Assembly (NCBI RefSeq): GCF_963678635.1
Contig: NC_087069.1
Span: 21,591,138-21,655,137, forward strand
Source of the DNA: Symsagittifera roscoffensis
Taxonomy: Eukaryota; Xenacoelomorpha; Acoela; Convolutidae
Reading direction: 5' to 3'
DNA length: 64,000 bases
Shown: positions 1 to 12,356 of the stretch, piece after piece
Numbering within the stretch: position 1 is the stretch's first letter
Layout of the letters: every line of letters starts with the position of its first letter
Made by a program: the position numbers and the translations under genes
The notes under the pieces: generated by a model
What the model was told of the DNA's origin: nothing
Database searches by the model: none
Seen by the model: the letters and a program-made list of their open reading frames with translations, nothing else

Positions 1-1155
1 AATAACTCAAGTGCAAATGTATAACTTTTTTGTATCTTTTTCTTTTATTTGGGACGCAAAAGCACTGACACTCTTTTTGAAGATGCGGGTTAAAAATCGT
101 TCATATTTTGTTGGCTTTATCAACAACTTGTTTTCAAGGTCCTCAGTACTAACAAATTTTTGCCTGTCTTCACATTTGACTGACACACTTTTTTAGAGCT
201 GCAGAGAATCGCTTCAAAATATTTGGAAAGATTGACTACAAAGAACTGAACAAACTACAGCTGATGCTCGTTTTGATCCGATCAATCTGGGAAAATATGT
301 GGATGGGTAAAAGAACATTTTGAAATAGAAACCAGTGAATTAAATTTTTGAGAAATTTGAGTTTTAAAAACATAAAAACAAAAATTATTTTGAGTAGTTT
401 CTTGTCAAGATATAAAGTTTAGCTAATGAAAGTTTTGTTGTTACAGTTTGTTTTAAAGAAGTTTTTTTGAATATCTATGCCTTGAACGACAGACGGAACA
501 ATCTAAAAAATGCTTCGACACAAGCAGTCATTATTTCCTTTATGAAAAAGTGCTGAATCCGAAAAAATAGAACAAACTTGGAAAATTTAAACGGCTTTTT
601 CCCAATTTGAGAAAGCATTTGACAGTAAAAAGGAAAAAACTGTTTGGATTTGAAAATCATTGATTCCGTGCAGGTCAAAAGCAATTGTTCTGACTTGTAC
701 CAGAGATAATACAGCGCAAGTTATTTTGCGATGATCAGGTTTCAAATTTTGCTACAAATTTTGGTATAATTTTAGTTCTTCAAAAATTACCTTTTGATCA
801 CATGGTCAGTTTCTACCCAAAATTTGTCTTTTGGAGCCTCATATGTAGCCTAATAAAATTAGCACGATTCTTTTTTCTCAAAATTTGCGCAAAAAAATCC
901 AAAAAAGGTAATTTACTTTGCCAAATTGAGTTTTGGCCCTCAATCAAAAAGTCTATAATACATTTTAAACTAGCTTCTTAAATTGTTATTTTTCAAATTG
1001 TCTTGTCATCAAAGAAGAATTAGCGCATTCCTTAAAAATGACATCATATTTGGTGCTCTAGCGTATCATTCGAATTAAACGGGAATATGATTGGTTAATG
1101 AGAAGGGCTATACAGAAACGATGAAGACAAAACTTGCTAAGATTTTAAGCAAAAA
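1..1155. other. Unassigned AT-rich DNA
   Basis: No convincing gene is seen; the open frames are short and of random composition. The stretch 1116-1185 resembles the reverse complement of about 17993-18058, so it belongs to a dispersed repeat that also lies on the other side of element C. Confidence 0.5.
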
Positions 1156-1159
1156 TTAT

Positions 1160-2308
1160 GTGGTGTAAATTGTTTTGCAAACATTTTCAACGATGTCCTT
1201 TGCTGCGATGTTGGGTCCATATTTCAATTCCTGTGAGGGTTGTGATTACGGCAACAAACCAATGGATTTGGCATTCCAAAGTCGAGTGTCGTCCATTGTT
1301 CATCTCCCTTCGCTGCTCGTTCTGTTTGCTCTCAGAAATTTTACATTACATTGCAATTTTATATCTATATCTTGTTAGTGAGATCAGTTTTAGTAATGAT
1401 ATTTTGTTAGTTGTTTTCGCAAAAACGTTTTTTTAAGATTCGGTTGTTTTAAAGAGTCGCTCACCCTAGAGAATCATTTGACAAAAATAGAATGTGTATC
1501 CTAAGCGTGGTTCTAGCGCGCTGGGTTACGCCGGCAATGGAGCACACTCAAGACGTCCTACTTGATGGTGGGGCCAGTGTGAATAATTTTATCGTTTCTT
1601 TGAGCAGAGTCTTTTTTCGTGTTCAATTTTTGATCCATTTTTCCGGGTGTTTTTCATTTTTTTTATTTTGGTTGTTAACTTTTTAAAACCGGTAATTATT
1701 TGTTTTGGGTTCTTCTTTTGACATTTTTAAGTTTCAAGTTCTTTCAATAAACCTTGAAAGTTAGTATCAAAAGATCATTTTATCCAGTTTTAATCTGGAT
1801 TTAATCTGGATCGAGTACCGTGAGCTTTTTATCCATGCTGTTGGTTTTGTGGCGTTAGTAGGCTGCATTGGTTAGTTTAAGCTCACTTTTATAATTCCTT
1901 CCAACCGGGTTGAAGGAAAGTTTGAAACGTGTGACTATAAGTTAGAACTGTTATTAGTGAGATTTGAAACTTCAAAATCAATTATTAAACAATTCTTTGT
2001 TGGCGAATTGGTGCAAAATTGGTGAAAAGAGTGTGTGAATTTGGGCGAGTATGGGGACTAATATTAAAACTTACAATAGAAGCTCTCATAAAAAAAATTG
2101 TTTTATTCTAAATTACTTCATTTTGTTAATTTTACTACTTTGAATTTTTTGAAAATTACTGCAGAGATTTTAATTTTTTGCATTTAGTAATAAATTTTAC
2201 TGCGTAGATTAATTTATTTTCATTGTTATTTAGAAACTTTAAAACTAGAAATTGAGTTGGCGAATTTTTATTTGGTTTTTACTCTCTAAGGTAAACGTTT
2301 TATGAAAG
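1160..2308 (-). other. 3' UTR of element C
   Basis: Blocks align with the B 3' UTR at about 42136-43330. Examples are the stretch near 1890-1930 with the AACCCGGTTGGAA-type sequence (B 42557-42575), the block near 1500-1570 matching B 42918-42980, and weaker similarity down to about 1160. No open frame of note was seen. The terminal LTR expected beyond 1160 is absent. Confidence 0.7.
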
Positions 2309-2392
2309 CTTAAAAAGAAAAAGAAAAAATAAATGAAGAATGGCATTGGTTTTGTTTTATTTGTTGGTTTAAAGGTTAATTTTTATACTTAC
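2309..2392 (-). other. Putative intron in element C, orthologous to the B 3' intron
   Basis: On the minus strand the sequence begins GTAAGTAT and ends with a pyrimidine-rich tract and TTTTTAAG, 84 bp long. It lies just after the end of the 601-aa-like ORF, at the same place as the 79-87 bp intron of element B. Splicing has not been shown; the call rests on the consensus sites and on conservation between the two copies. Confidence 0.6.
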
Positions 2393-4051
2393 GAGGGTTC
2401 TTCATTAGGGGAAATTCCATGGGGAAGTAAGTTTTGATTGCGTCCGATGTTACGAGAAGATTCCCAAGCATGCATGTTACGTTTTTAGTGCGAGGCAGAT
2501 GTCAGAGGAGTTCCAGCGCTCTGACGAAGTTAAGTCTTCCGTTTGTAGTGAGAATTCATGATCTGTATTTTGAAATAATTTAATTAATTTGTGATGTATT
2601 TAGTGTTGTGAATATATATAAATAGGGTGATTTCAATGGGCTGTATATATTCGTGGGGGACAGTTAGTAGACGAGCGTCATCAAGGTGGAAAGTTTTGGT
2701 GAGTGGTCAGAATATATACATTTTTCTGATGGGATTATAATTAAGGAGGATGGCGTGGAGACTCGTTGATTTTATACGGTAAGTGAAGTTTAAAAAAAGT
2801 ATAATTTGAATTAATAAAAATAAAACGATTTTGTGGGTTACGTGTTGATGTGTTAGAAATGTAAGGATGCTGCATAAATTTGTAACGTAAACGCGTGGGT
2901 TAGGATCTCATGTGAGCAGTGAATGTTGCGTTCCTTAGGTGGGAGAAGTGAAATGTGAGTGCAAAATAATTAATGGTTTTAAATTTTGAGTCGATGGTTT
3001 TGTGTTTGTTAATGCGGGAGCAATAAAACTATCAAATTTTTTGTTAATACTATCTAAGTGGGAGACATGGTCTGATCTAAGGAAAAAAAATTCTCTGAGT
3101 TTTGGGTTAGAATTGGGGTCGCCTTCACACGGGGTACTCCATATATCGGGTTATCTTATGATCGAAATGATTGATTGAAAATTGGTTAGCGCGTTTAAGA
3201 GTTTGATTTAATCCGATGGTGAAGAATTGATTTTCATGTGGTTCAAGTGCAATGGTTAATTCATGAAGGCGCGATTGACAAAATTTATTATCTTTGGGGG
3301 TGTATCTTAAGCGAAGGGTTAATTAAATAGTGAAGCGGTAGTAAGTGGTTCAAGGGAGTATAGGAATCAAGATTTCTTCGTCAACGTATGAGAATTGTTG
3401 ATTGTCGTTAGTATCAAAGTTCTTTGGTGTTAGTGTGTTGTGGATGATAGGTATATAGTCGAGCTGATCGTGGGTGGCGAATGACATATCGGTGTGAAGG
3501 GTTAGGGTGTATTCATTTAAAAACTCTTTGTGCTCTGTTTCTGTTCAAAATGTGCTGAGGGAGTGGAGGATTCGGACGTTGAGGCTGAGTGTGTTAATAA
3601 CTGGTGAAATGTGAGCGCAATATTTGTGTCATGGAGCTGTTGTTGTTGTGTTATAAAATTATCTAATTCATGTTCTAATTGGTTAAATGTCATCGAGCTA
3701 GCTGCATCGAGTTGGTTAATGACAGTGAGGAAGGGATAGGGGAAGTATCAGTGCATGAAGAGGGGGATGTTGCAATGGGGAAGGAAGGCGCTAGAAAGGT
3801 GGTTGCAAAAAATTAGTTGGGCTTTGTTCTGAGTCAAGGAATTTGTCGTGGGTTTCGATATATGAGCTAGTAAAATGATAAAATGTATTAAAAATTTTTT
3901 GTGTTGTCTCATCTAAACCCATTCGTGCTGAGCTAAAAGAAAAATTGGGTAGAAGCGAGGTGAGGTCTGAGAGTGATATGCGGGAGGATTGGCGTTGGAG
4001 GTTGGATGGATAGGAAAGGGAACGGTTCAGGGATCCAACCTGTCGGCTCAT
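2393..4051 (-). pseudogene. Decayed relative of the element B 601-aa ORF
   Basis: The start is clear: minus-strand ATG at 4051-4049 begins MSRQVGSLNRS, matching MSRQLGSLHRS of the B ORF at 40248. The upstream context CACGATGAGCCG, with its start-stop overlap with env, is also the same. The first 86 codons (3791-4051) are open and Ser/Pro-rich, followed by frame breaks. Nucleotide similarity resumes at the 3' end, where the CTTCCCC block before the intron matches B 42023-42056. It shows that the ORF after env belongs to the family and is not a chance frame in B. Confidence 0.8.
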
Positions 4052-5620
4052 CGTGTGCTAAAAAGTTTACTGAGAACGAAAAATTATAGTGTCTTGTGGT
4101 TCTACAATTTCTTATGTGTCGTCAACACTTGATTAATGGAGTGTTATATGAGATATCGGACTTCGCGGGGAGCTATTACCTTGAGAGGTATGATCAGTGA
4201 TTGCTAGTGTCTTTCTATGTTTTTGTGGGAATAAAGATAAATGGTGATTATTTTGTAGACTATCTGAAATTGGTGGTGCTGTAGTTGTTGAATTTGTATA
4301 ATCTTGTGGAGTATCATATGCATTTGGTCTTCATTTGGATGTCTTTTTATTGTGTTCGCTAATTTGAGCGTCTAGGCTAATTTTAATAAAGGAGGTAGAA
4401 AAAATTCCGAACAACCCTTCAATTAAAATGCGTGCTACGCTTGCTTGCTTATTTACTTTTGTATAAATAGTGAAAAGAGAAATCCAAAAAATTAAGCATT
4501 GCGTATAGTATAGTCAATTTTTCTAGTATTTAGTAAGGCCATCCTAGGAAAGCTAGGAGTTCAAATTTTAGATTGACAAAACAGAAGATATTAATTGGTG
4601 AAACATCTGGTGGACGATACTTTTCAGCGCTAGAATAAATGTAATCCTTAATATCCTTGAAGTATCCGCTGTAGGCTCGTGCGTAAATATCTGAAAAACC
4701 TGCTGTTTCAGCAAGTTTTCGTAAGTTTTGTTCAATTGATTGCCATTGTATTGTGTCCCTTCTTGTGAGTTGTTCTTGAAAATGTTGTGTTCTAAAGTGA
4801 TCTTGTAAATCTGATCTAGAATAAATACCTATTGATTAGGGTTGCGAGCTATTGCGCGTTTGCTTTCGGGTAAAAATTTCCTCAATGGTGGCATTATTGA
4901 AGGGTATGGTGTATGGAGATAAAACTTATCTTCGTTTGGGTTTAGTTGAACGACATTATGGCTATTTTTAGATCCACATAGAACAGCTGTATCCCAAAAA
5001 GATGAGCGTCGTGATAGTATATTTACGAAATATACTTTATTGTTTTTTTCAATATGGGGATTCGTTTGTAATATCTTTTATCTTCAAAAACATAAGGTGG
5101 TGAAACATTTTTAGTGCATGTGTAGTACCACATTTTCCTCATAATCGATGGAGTTAGATCTAATGCCGGATAACAGATATCCTGCGTAGGAATTTTTTAA
5201 TACTGCTAAAGCGAGTTATTGTAGTATTTGTGTACGTTCGAGGTCACATAAATGATGGTGTGTTTCTGATTCAGTTCTTGAAAAACTCTAATTAGTGTAA
5301 GGGTTGTTCCTTATCAAGATTTATATCGTAGTGGATTGCACCAAAATTTGTGTTTTTCATATGTGAAAGTTCTTGTAGTCGAGTATTAACTTTATCTTCC
5401 GGGCGAATTTTTCCACCAGCATTTCCTGTGCTTTTATAAAATGTTACCGGGGTGTAAGAGTTTTCATCTTTGCGGGTTTGGTTTGGGTGTGCTGGGTCAA
5501 TTGATAGTTTTCCTGTTTTCTTGTCGAAAACTTCTTCGTATTCGACAAGAATTTCTGAATATTGTGTTTTGAGAAATGATTTGGGATATTTGAAAGCGAC
5601 TTTTGTTTCAGTGTCATCCA
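4048..5620 (-). pseudogene. Decayed env-type glycoprotein, N-terminal part deleted
   Basis: Codons around 5292-5621 match residues of about 330-440 of the B envelope-like protein (TQYSEILVEYE, TRLQELS, NIHYDI-type blocks). More blocks downstream to about 4400 match its C-terminal half, including the membrane-proximal part. The signal peptide and the first third are missing through the deletion that fuses this remnant to the Ser/Pro/Thr ORF. Multiple stops make it non-functional. The end overlaps the next ORF by an ATGA, as in B. Confidence 0.8.
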
Positions 5621-6160
5621 ATATTGAAGACGTTTTGATGCAGTGGGAGGGTTAAAACTATTTTCAAGAATTTGCTCGGAAGTTGGTGTTGAATTTAAAC
5701 AGTCGAATGGGATTTTGGGATGTTTCAAACGATGGAGGGTTGTTTTGGATTGTGTTACTAGAACGATCCAAAGAGGTCAAGGATGGTGATGATGGCAGGT
5801 TAAAAAGAATTTTTTGTGTGACAAGGTTTCGATTTCGTCGAGGGTGAATAATTTGCCTTTCTATTGTAGATGTTAGGTTTTGATTTTGGCTTGAAGTTCT
5901 GGATGTGCTTAGATCTTGTTGAAGTGAGAGGCAGATGTTTTATGTTGGTTCGCCATGAGGTTGACTCAGTGGTGTTTGTTGATTAGTTGGTGATAAAGGT
6001 TCTGATAATGATGCGTGTCTTCCTTCAAATGTATATGGGTTATATAAAACTAAATGCGTGTAGATGATTGGGATTGGTTTGCTTGACTAGATGTTGGTGT
6101 TGTTTGGGGGTTTTGGGATGTAGTGGCTGGTGGGTATTTTTTTGGTTGGGTGTTGATTAG
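5620..6160 (-). pseudogene. Decayed Ser/Pro/Thr-rich ORF (counterpart of B 36513-37645)
   Basis: Minus-strand translation gives NPYTFEGRHASLSEPL, RQIIHPRRNRN and STPTSEQILENSFNPP. These match NPYTFEERHARLSEPL, RQIIHPRRNRN and STPTSEQIRENPFNPP of element B. In C the NPYTFE block and the following EPT block are in the same frame, whereas B has a net 13-nt difference there that breaks the frame. Stops and an internal deletion to env show it is a pseudogene, but the conservation shows the B region is coding. Confidence 0.75.
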
Positions 6161-6211
6161 CAATTTTGGATTATGAATGACGTTTTTTACTTTACTTCAA
6201 TCGATGTTCTT

Positions 6212-6375
6212 TTAGTATTCGTCTATGAAAATGATAAGGAAAATTGATGCTAATGCGAAGGTAATTAATGCCCTTTTTATGAGTTTGCAAATTTATAAAA
6301 TAAGGGTAACGAAAAAAGCTATAAAAAAACAAAAAGAAGGACGATGCTTTTACTTTTCAAAAGATTTCGTAGCAT
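6212..6375 (-). pseudogene. Decayed small membrane-protein ORF (counterpart of B 36316-36504)
   Basis: Starts with an ATG directly after a TAA. Translation gives a hydrophobic segment (LLFVFL) and then, after a stop and a small shift, ICKLIKRALITFALAS and a final DEY followed by a stop. B has ICKCIKKAILTFALAT and EEY at the same places. The ORF is conserved in size and pattern, with nonsense changes in C. Confidence 0.7.
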
Positions 6376-6697
6376 TTAGAGAGTTGTTAAGATTTTGTAC
6401 CTGAGTAGTTTTTCAATGTTTCTAGACAGGTTGTGGTAGATTTTTAGTAGAAAATTCTGAAAGTAGTGCAAAAAAATGAAAAGGAAGAGTGCTATTTCAA
6501 AACGGTCGATGATGAAAAAAAAATTGAAAAAAAAAATGAAAAATTGTTGAAAAAATTGAAAGCAAATTTGAAATGAATATTTCAGTGTAGTGAACTGAGT
6601 TTAAGAAAAGCGTTTGAAAATTTATTTGTTTGGTCTCATTAATTTTTTCGTTTATTGGATTGGAAGTCAATTCGAATTGTTTATAGATTTTTGGCAA
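6376..6697 (-). pseudogene. Decayed first small membrane-protein ORF (counterpart of B about 35990-36319)
   Basis: An open frame at 6497-6697 has a polar N-terminal part and a Phe/Ile/Leu-rich C-terminal part, in the order seen in B upstream of and inside the 76-aa ORF. Nucleotide blocks (AATTCGA and the stretch just before the next ATG) align with B 36017-36315. In C no stop interrupts the polar-to-hydrophobic join, while B has TAA at 36086 there. Similarity is weak because the composition is so biased. Confidence 0.5.
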
Positions 6698-7048
6698 GGG
6701 GTTGTGATATGGCGAGTTTTTGGTGAAGCAAAATCTGGAGAGGTTTTGGTATGAACCTCCTATTTGTAATTATGTTTATTAGATGGTTAGGGGTTTTTTG
6801 AGATGTATCACGTCTTTGGGCTAAATGATCATACCAAAAAACGTACTTAGGCTACTTTGATGTTTTTCGTTTGGTTAAAGGTTGAATATAACTTGAGACA
6901 ATTTTGCTGATTTTTGTGTTCAGTGATACGAGAGGGTTGTAACCTCTCAATGTTTTTTATTGAAACTGTCAAATCTAAGGATATGGCTTAATTTTGAATT
7001 GGAGGTCTTCTAGTTATAAAATGAGATCTAGTTGAAGATTGAATTTTG

Positions 7049-7102
7049 TCGGCTAATGATAGTGGTGTTGAAACGTCGGCTAATGATAGTGGTGTTGAAA
7101 CG
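7049..7102 (+). repeat. Tandem duplication of a 26-27 bp unit
   Basis: The unit CGGCTAATGATAGTGG followed by TGTTGAAACG occurs twice in succession. It lies between pol and the membrane ORFs of element C. No homologous duplication was seen in B at that place. Confidence 0.85.
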
Positions 7103-10100
7103 GGGCGATGTTTTGAGCAATTTTGATTTGTTGATTTTGAACTAGTTAGTTCAAGAATGAAATTTTAGAAATTCTTTGGAAATAACTATCCAAATATGAT
7201 GAGTGTATTGCCAATTAATCAGAGGGTTTCTGAATTCTACTTTCTTAAGTATTTTAGATTGTGGGATAAAAGCTTACATTCTTTTCTTGAGACTCGATGA
7301 TTGGCGCTGTTGTGATTTTTCTTTTGTTTCTGCTAAAAAGACTTTTCTGCTACTTTACGATTATTTCTCTGTTTTTGTCTTATTTGTTTGTGAAAAAATT
7401 TTAAATGTTCTTCTTGGATTGTTTTAGCGATTTCTTTTTGAGTTCTTTTGGGTGGCAATGATGAATGATCTGATTTTAGTGGTTTTTTTGTTTGTTAATT
7501 TTGTGACCTTTTCAAAAAATTTTACTCCTGCAAAGGAGTATAATTGTGTTAATTCGAGAAGGTCCCATTCTTTTGGGTCGTATGGTAAAAGGTTGTTTCT
7601 ACGTTGTAATTTTTCATTTCGTTGTGGTCGATAAATTTATATGCAACATGAGTAGGTTTTTCAATAATTTGAAATGGTCTTTTCTGATAGGGTGTAATTT
7701 TTTAGCGATTCCTTTTTGGCTTATGAACTTTGGGATTAAGACAAAACTTATTTGAGATTGAACATTTTATCTTTGTAATCCTTTTTTGGCAATTTTGTGA
7801 TATATTTCGTTATGTTTTTTGTCTGGGATTGAGATCCATTATGTATGTGCTCCGGAGGCTTTTTTTGAAATTTTTTGGATGGTGAATGATCTTAGTCATG
7901 TGTATGGAGTGGTAAATTGTACCAAATTGATTCTTTTGTAAATTGGCCATAAATTTAGGCATTTTTTGAGGAGTTTGCAGTGAACATTAATCGTTTGCGT
8001 GGTTTTTAATTAACAACCTTTTCATATGTTGATATTCCAAGAGGTGTTAAAATTGAGTATTATAAGCTAATGGGAAAAGCTTGACGTCGGTTGATACTTC
8101 GGTTTTCTTTTGTATCATTTCCGTTTATAATACATCGGAGATCTTCTTGTAATGAACAATTCATGAATTCTACTAACCCATTAGTCCATGGGGCATGGGA
8201 TGCTCAGGGCTTATGTTTGATGTTTTAAAGGTGACATAATGTTATAATTTCCTTTTTTATGAGTTCAAAGCCAATATTTGTGACAAGGATTTTGGGTAAT
8301 CCAAATTTGTTATGCAAATTGTGTTCATAAAGTGTTGTGTAAGCATGATAAGCATGACAAAGAGGTACATGATTGAGTGCTACATTTTGACTAAATGCAT
8401 TAACTATACCATTAATTGCCTTCTGAGGAAGGCGATTTAGGGCCTTTTGTATCAAATGAAATTCTGTGTTGGAAATCTAGGCTTTGTCCTTTAAAATCTT
8501 GTTTTTCTGCTGGTTTTTTTTTGTGGAAATGGCTTCTTTAATTGACATGTTATGCATTCGTTGCATTAGAATTTTTTCCAAATCAGTGCATTTGGAAGGT
8601 AACATTTGGACAGAACTTTGGATATACTTTTTGCTGAACCTGCATGTTCTTTTGTATGCATTGAATGTGAAATGAGAAATGCGATTAAAATTATGCTTAA
8701 CGGTAAACAGGGTACTTTTGTTTCAAAAGTATGAGATTGTAAAAGGTCAGTGTTTTCGTTGGTTGTAGTGTTGTTAAATTTTTGGAAATATCTATGTAAT
8801 GTTTTTTCCTAGGATTGTGATGTTGATTTTGATGCTTTTATTGGTTTTGTTTTAATTTTGTTCCAAGATTTAAGTTGTCCAATGACTGGGTCAAGGTTTT
8901 GATTCTTTTTTAGTAATTCTAGTGTCATTGTTTCTGAGTTTAGAAGGAAAAGATTTTGAATTTCGTTTTTTGAGAGGGGTACATTATCTAGGGGTTCTCC
9001 AAGTTGAAGATACTATTGGTTGTATATTTTTGATCTAAATCAGGAGATCCTGGTAAATATTTGTTGTCTACTAAGTTTTCCTTTTCTAAAAAAAGGTATA
9101 ACATTTTTCTAGGTAAGTTTTGTTTAGGTGTTTTTTGTTGTGTATTGTAATTGATCGATGATGAGTGTGGGATTGGTTCAATGAGTCTTTTTCATAATGA
9201 GTCTGCTTCATAGTCGTTCTTTTGACAATCGAGTGGACAATGTTCTAAATTGTTTATTTGTGCAGTGTCAGGTTCAGCTCTTTTGCGTACTTGCATTTTA
9301 GCCGTGATGATGTTTTGTTTTTGCAAGGAAGAATTTTATAATTTGTGGGTTTTTTACAGTTTTTTTCGTGTTAGTAGTTCAAGTGATGTATTTTGACTTA
9401 GTGCGTCTGGTAACGCAAGATTTTTTCCTGTTGTCCAATTAATGTAGGTTTGTAAGTTTCATCAGGATAACTTGAAACATATTAACTATAAAACTATTGG
9501 TTTATGATCTGAGATTCGAACTGTTGGGTGTTTTGATCCAAGTATTAAGAATTCATACTCTGTGAGTGTTTAGATTATGGCTGTACATTATCTCATAGTC
9601 AAAATTCTGCTTGTACAAAAGGAATTCATTTTGCTGATAGAAGGTTCCTTTTGCTTGTACTTTAACGTGATTGTAAAAACGCTGCGCCAACTCCAAAGTT
9701 TGAGGAGTCGCACATGGCGTAGAATGGTTGATCTGGGTCGTGAATTGTGTTTGAGATTTATTCTATGAGGAGACATTTTATTTCGTCACAGTGTTTTTGA
9801 TGTTCCAATATCCATTCAAAATAATTTTGTTGTCGAAAGGTTTTATAAAATGGCCTCAATTATACTTGCATTTTGTAATTATATTTGCTCAAATTGTTCA
9901 ACTTTCCTTAGGAACTCCTGGATTTTTTTTATTTGATGGTGTTTGAAGTTTTGATTTTCCATCTATCCGTGGTTGTGAAGGAGTAATTGTTTTTCCTTCA
10001 ACTATGTGTCCAAGGAATTTAGAACATTTGATTTATCTGGGACTGTTTTCATGTTTTCCTTCAGTAAAAATTGATGATTTTCTTCTAATATTTGAATAGT

Positions 10101-11480
10101 TTCTCGTTTTGTTTGTGATTGAATGAAAACGTCGTCTAAATATGTGTTAAGATTTTCTTACTGATAATTATTGGTCAAACAATCCATAGAAAAGTCTATT
10201 AAATTCGTTTTGTTGGTTTCCAGTATCGAATTGTGAGTCGACGTGATTTTTTGTCCAATGGCATTTGATTGTATCCACTGTTCAAATCAGCAAGGGTATA
10301 ATGTTTTCCGTTTTTTTTTTCGTGAGTTTTATTTGTATTGGTTCTATGGGCCAATTGCATTTAGATTCATCATTGAGGGAACTCAGATATCTTGCATCTA
10401 GAACAGTTTTTAATGATTCGCCTTTAGCGAGAATAATTACAGGATTAATGAAGGTATTTCATTTTGGTTGTTGTTGTTTATTTACTGGTGATTTGATTGC
10501 TTATTGTTCGAGAATGTCTAGTAATCTGTTTACTTTAGCTTGTAAGTGTACTGGTACATAACTTTTCATTGTTTTTAAAAAATTGCGTCAGGCATAAGAG
10601 GGAGGTGTAATGGTGAATGTTTTTATCCAACCTCAAGTTTAGATCTAGCGTAGACCATTGGGTTTGTTAATAATAGTTGTGCTAATTGCTCAAAATTTAG
10701 CTGTTTGTTTTGAGAATGTTGAAAATCGAACATAATTAAAAATTGTTATTGTTCACTTGTAAATTTTGAGATTTGGAATGTAGGTTTAAAAAAAGGTGTT
10801 TTTGTGAAACAGCTTTCGTTTCGTTTTGAATCGTCTATGATGTTATTAATAGTAAATTCTTCATTAAAGATTGTTGTTTGACAAATATCTAAAAAATTCA
10901 AAACATTATTTATTCTAAATGCTCTTTTTCTTATATCGGACGAAATGTTGCATTTGTTTTGCAATATCCTAAAAGTCCTAACAGTAATGTTATTGTATAT
11001 GGTGGATTGTCTTATACATGTAAGATTTGTATGTCTATGTTTGTATCTTTTGCATATTTGGTGGATGAGTATGTTGCTCAAAAATTTTATGAAGTGGTCT
11101 AAAATCAAGGTCAGACATGTATCTTTTTTATTCATTTTGGTCATCATTTTATTGATGTACTTTATTGATAGGGAATCCATATACATTACCAGATAGTGGT
11201 TTCAAATGTTTGCTTTATTGATTTCATATAAGGTGAAACTTTGAAAAAATGGGGGTTGTTTATCGAGTCTTTAAAAAATGTTAGAGATGCATATTTGTGT
11301 CTTTGTCTGTTAATTGTAGTTGACTATTTAGGATGTTGATAAGTGAACAATTTTTTGTTGTAAAAAATGGGATTCCAACAACATTGTGTTTTATATCTGT
11401 TATGTGGAAAATGTGTTTGAAGGGTTTATGAAAAAATTTATTTTAATCCATAGTTCGAATTGGAACAAGATATAATTGAA
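7100..11480 (-). pseudogene. pol: Decayed Gypsy-type pol (RT, RNase H, integrase) of element C
   Basis: Minus-strand frames match B pol in collinear blocks. The N-terminal region lies at 10746-11186 (FRINNVLNFLDICQTTI versus YRVNNILQLLDICQSTI). RT blocks lie near 9.6-10.6 kb, including the region of the primer-grip and YLDD part in broken frames. Integrase core blocks lie near 8.0-8.5 kb, where the 8225-8455 frame contains the GLPKILVTNIGFELI segment; B has GLPEILVTDNGTEFI, so the catalytic Asp is replaced in C. Numerous stops and indels preclude function. Confidence 0.85.
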
Positions 11481-11487
11481 TTTTTTA

Positions 11488-12353
11488 TTAGTTTATAAGA
11501 CTTGATCCTTGTGATGTGGCTCGTTTACTTGAAATTTTTGAAGAGGGAAGTTTTGGACGTAGGTTTTGAATGTCATTCCATACCGGGATGTTAATAAAAG
11601 TTGATTCTGCTCCTGAATCAATTAAAAAGTCAATTTGAAGGTCTACTGAATGAAAATTTGTTATTTTGGACTTTCTAAGAAAAGTGAAATTTTTCATTTT
11701 TTTCTTTTGGTGGTTGTGTCTTATTTGTAGTATTTTGATATAGCTTGTTTATGTTTGAATTTGTTCCAAAAGCTTGTGCGGTATAGTTTATGGTAATTTG
11801 ATTGTGCTTTGGTTCTTCAGGATTAGAGTTATTTCTATTGTTTTGGTAAAAACTCGAATTGATTGGCGTTTCATATTCGTTTTTGATGTAAAGCATGTCT
11901 AATAAAATTGTGTTTTCTGGTTCATTTTTGTCGTCTGTGGTTTCACAATGTATCCAATTTAACTGTTACTCCAAATTTTCGGTATTGTCAATATTTTGAG
12001 GATCTGGATGGATTTCTTCTGTTAATTGTATTCGGTGTACTACTTCTGTAGCTTTGATTTTGTGACTTTGAATGTTGGGTTTTATTTCTATGTGGTAACA
12101 GAGTATCTTTTTAGTTGTGTGGATAGTTGTTGTTTCAATTTCTAAAGTTTTCACGGGATCTATTTTTTTGTTAACATAAGGTCTTTTGTTTGAATAACTC
12201 CGTGATTTATTAAAGGAGTTGTATCGATTACTTTTATTTGAAACGTTTTGATTTCAATTTGTGATGAATTTCTTGAGCAATAATTAGAATAGCATCTGTT
12301 TCGAGAGTTTGAATAAGAACGGTTCCTAATATAATTTGAAAACTACTTCTATT
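11488..12353 (-). pseudogene. Decayed protease region of element C
   Basis: The frame 11488-11697 contains FLIDSGAESTFINIPVW, the retropepsin active-site region, matching FLIDSGAESNIINIPTW of B. The part nearer gag is a basic Asn/Ser/Arg-rich tail (SNSRNR, SRNSS), as in B. Frame breaks are present. Confidence 0.8.
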
Positions 12354-12356
12354 TCA
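12354..12356 (-). promoter_or_regulatory. Gag-terminal stop (TGA) at the same position as the B gag TAA
   Basis: Minus-strand codons read AAT TAC TCG AGA TTA AAC TGA AAT. Element B reads AAC TAC TCC AGA TCA AAC TAA AAC. Different stop codons at the same position suggest the stop itself was kept in the family. Confidence 0.6.
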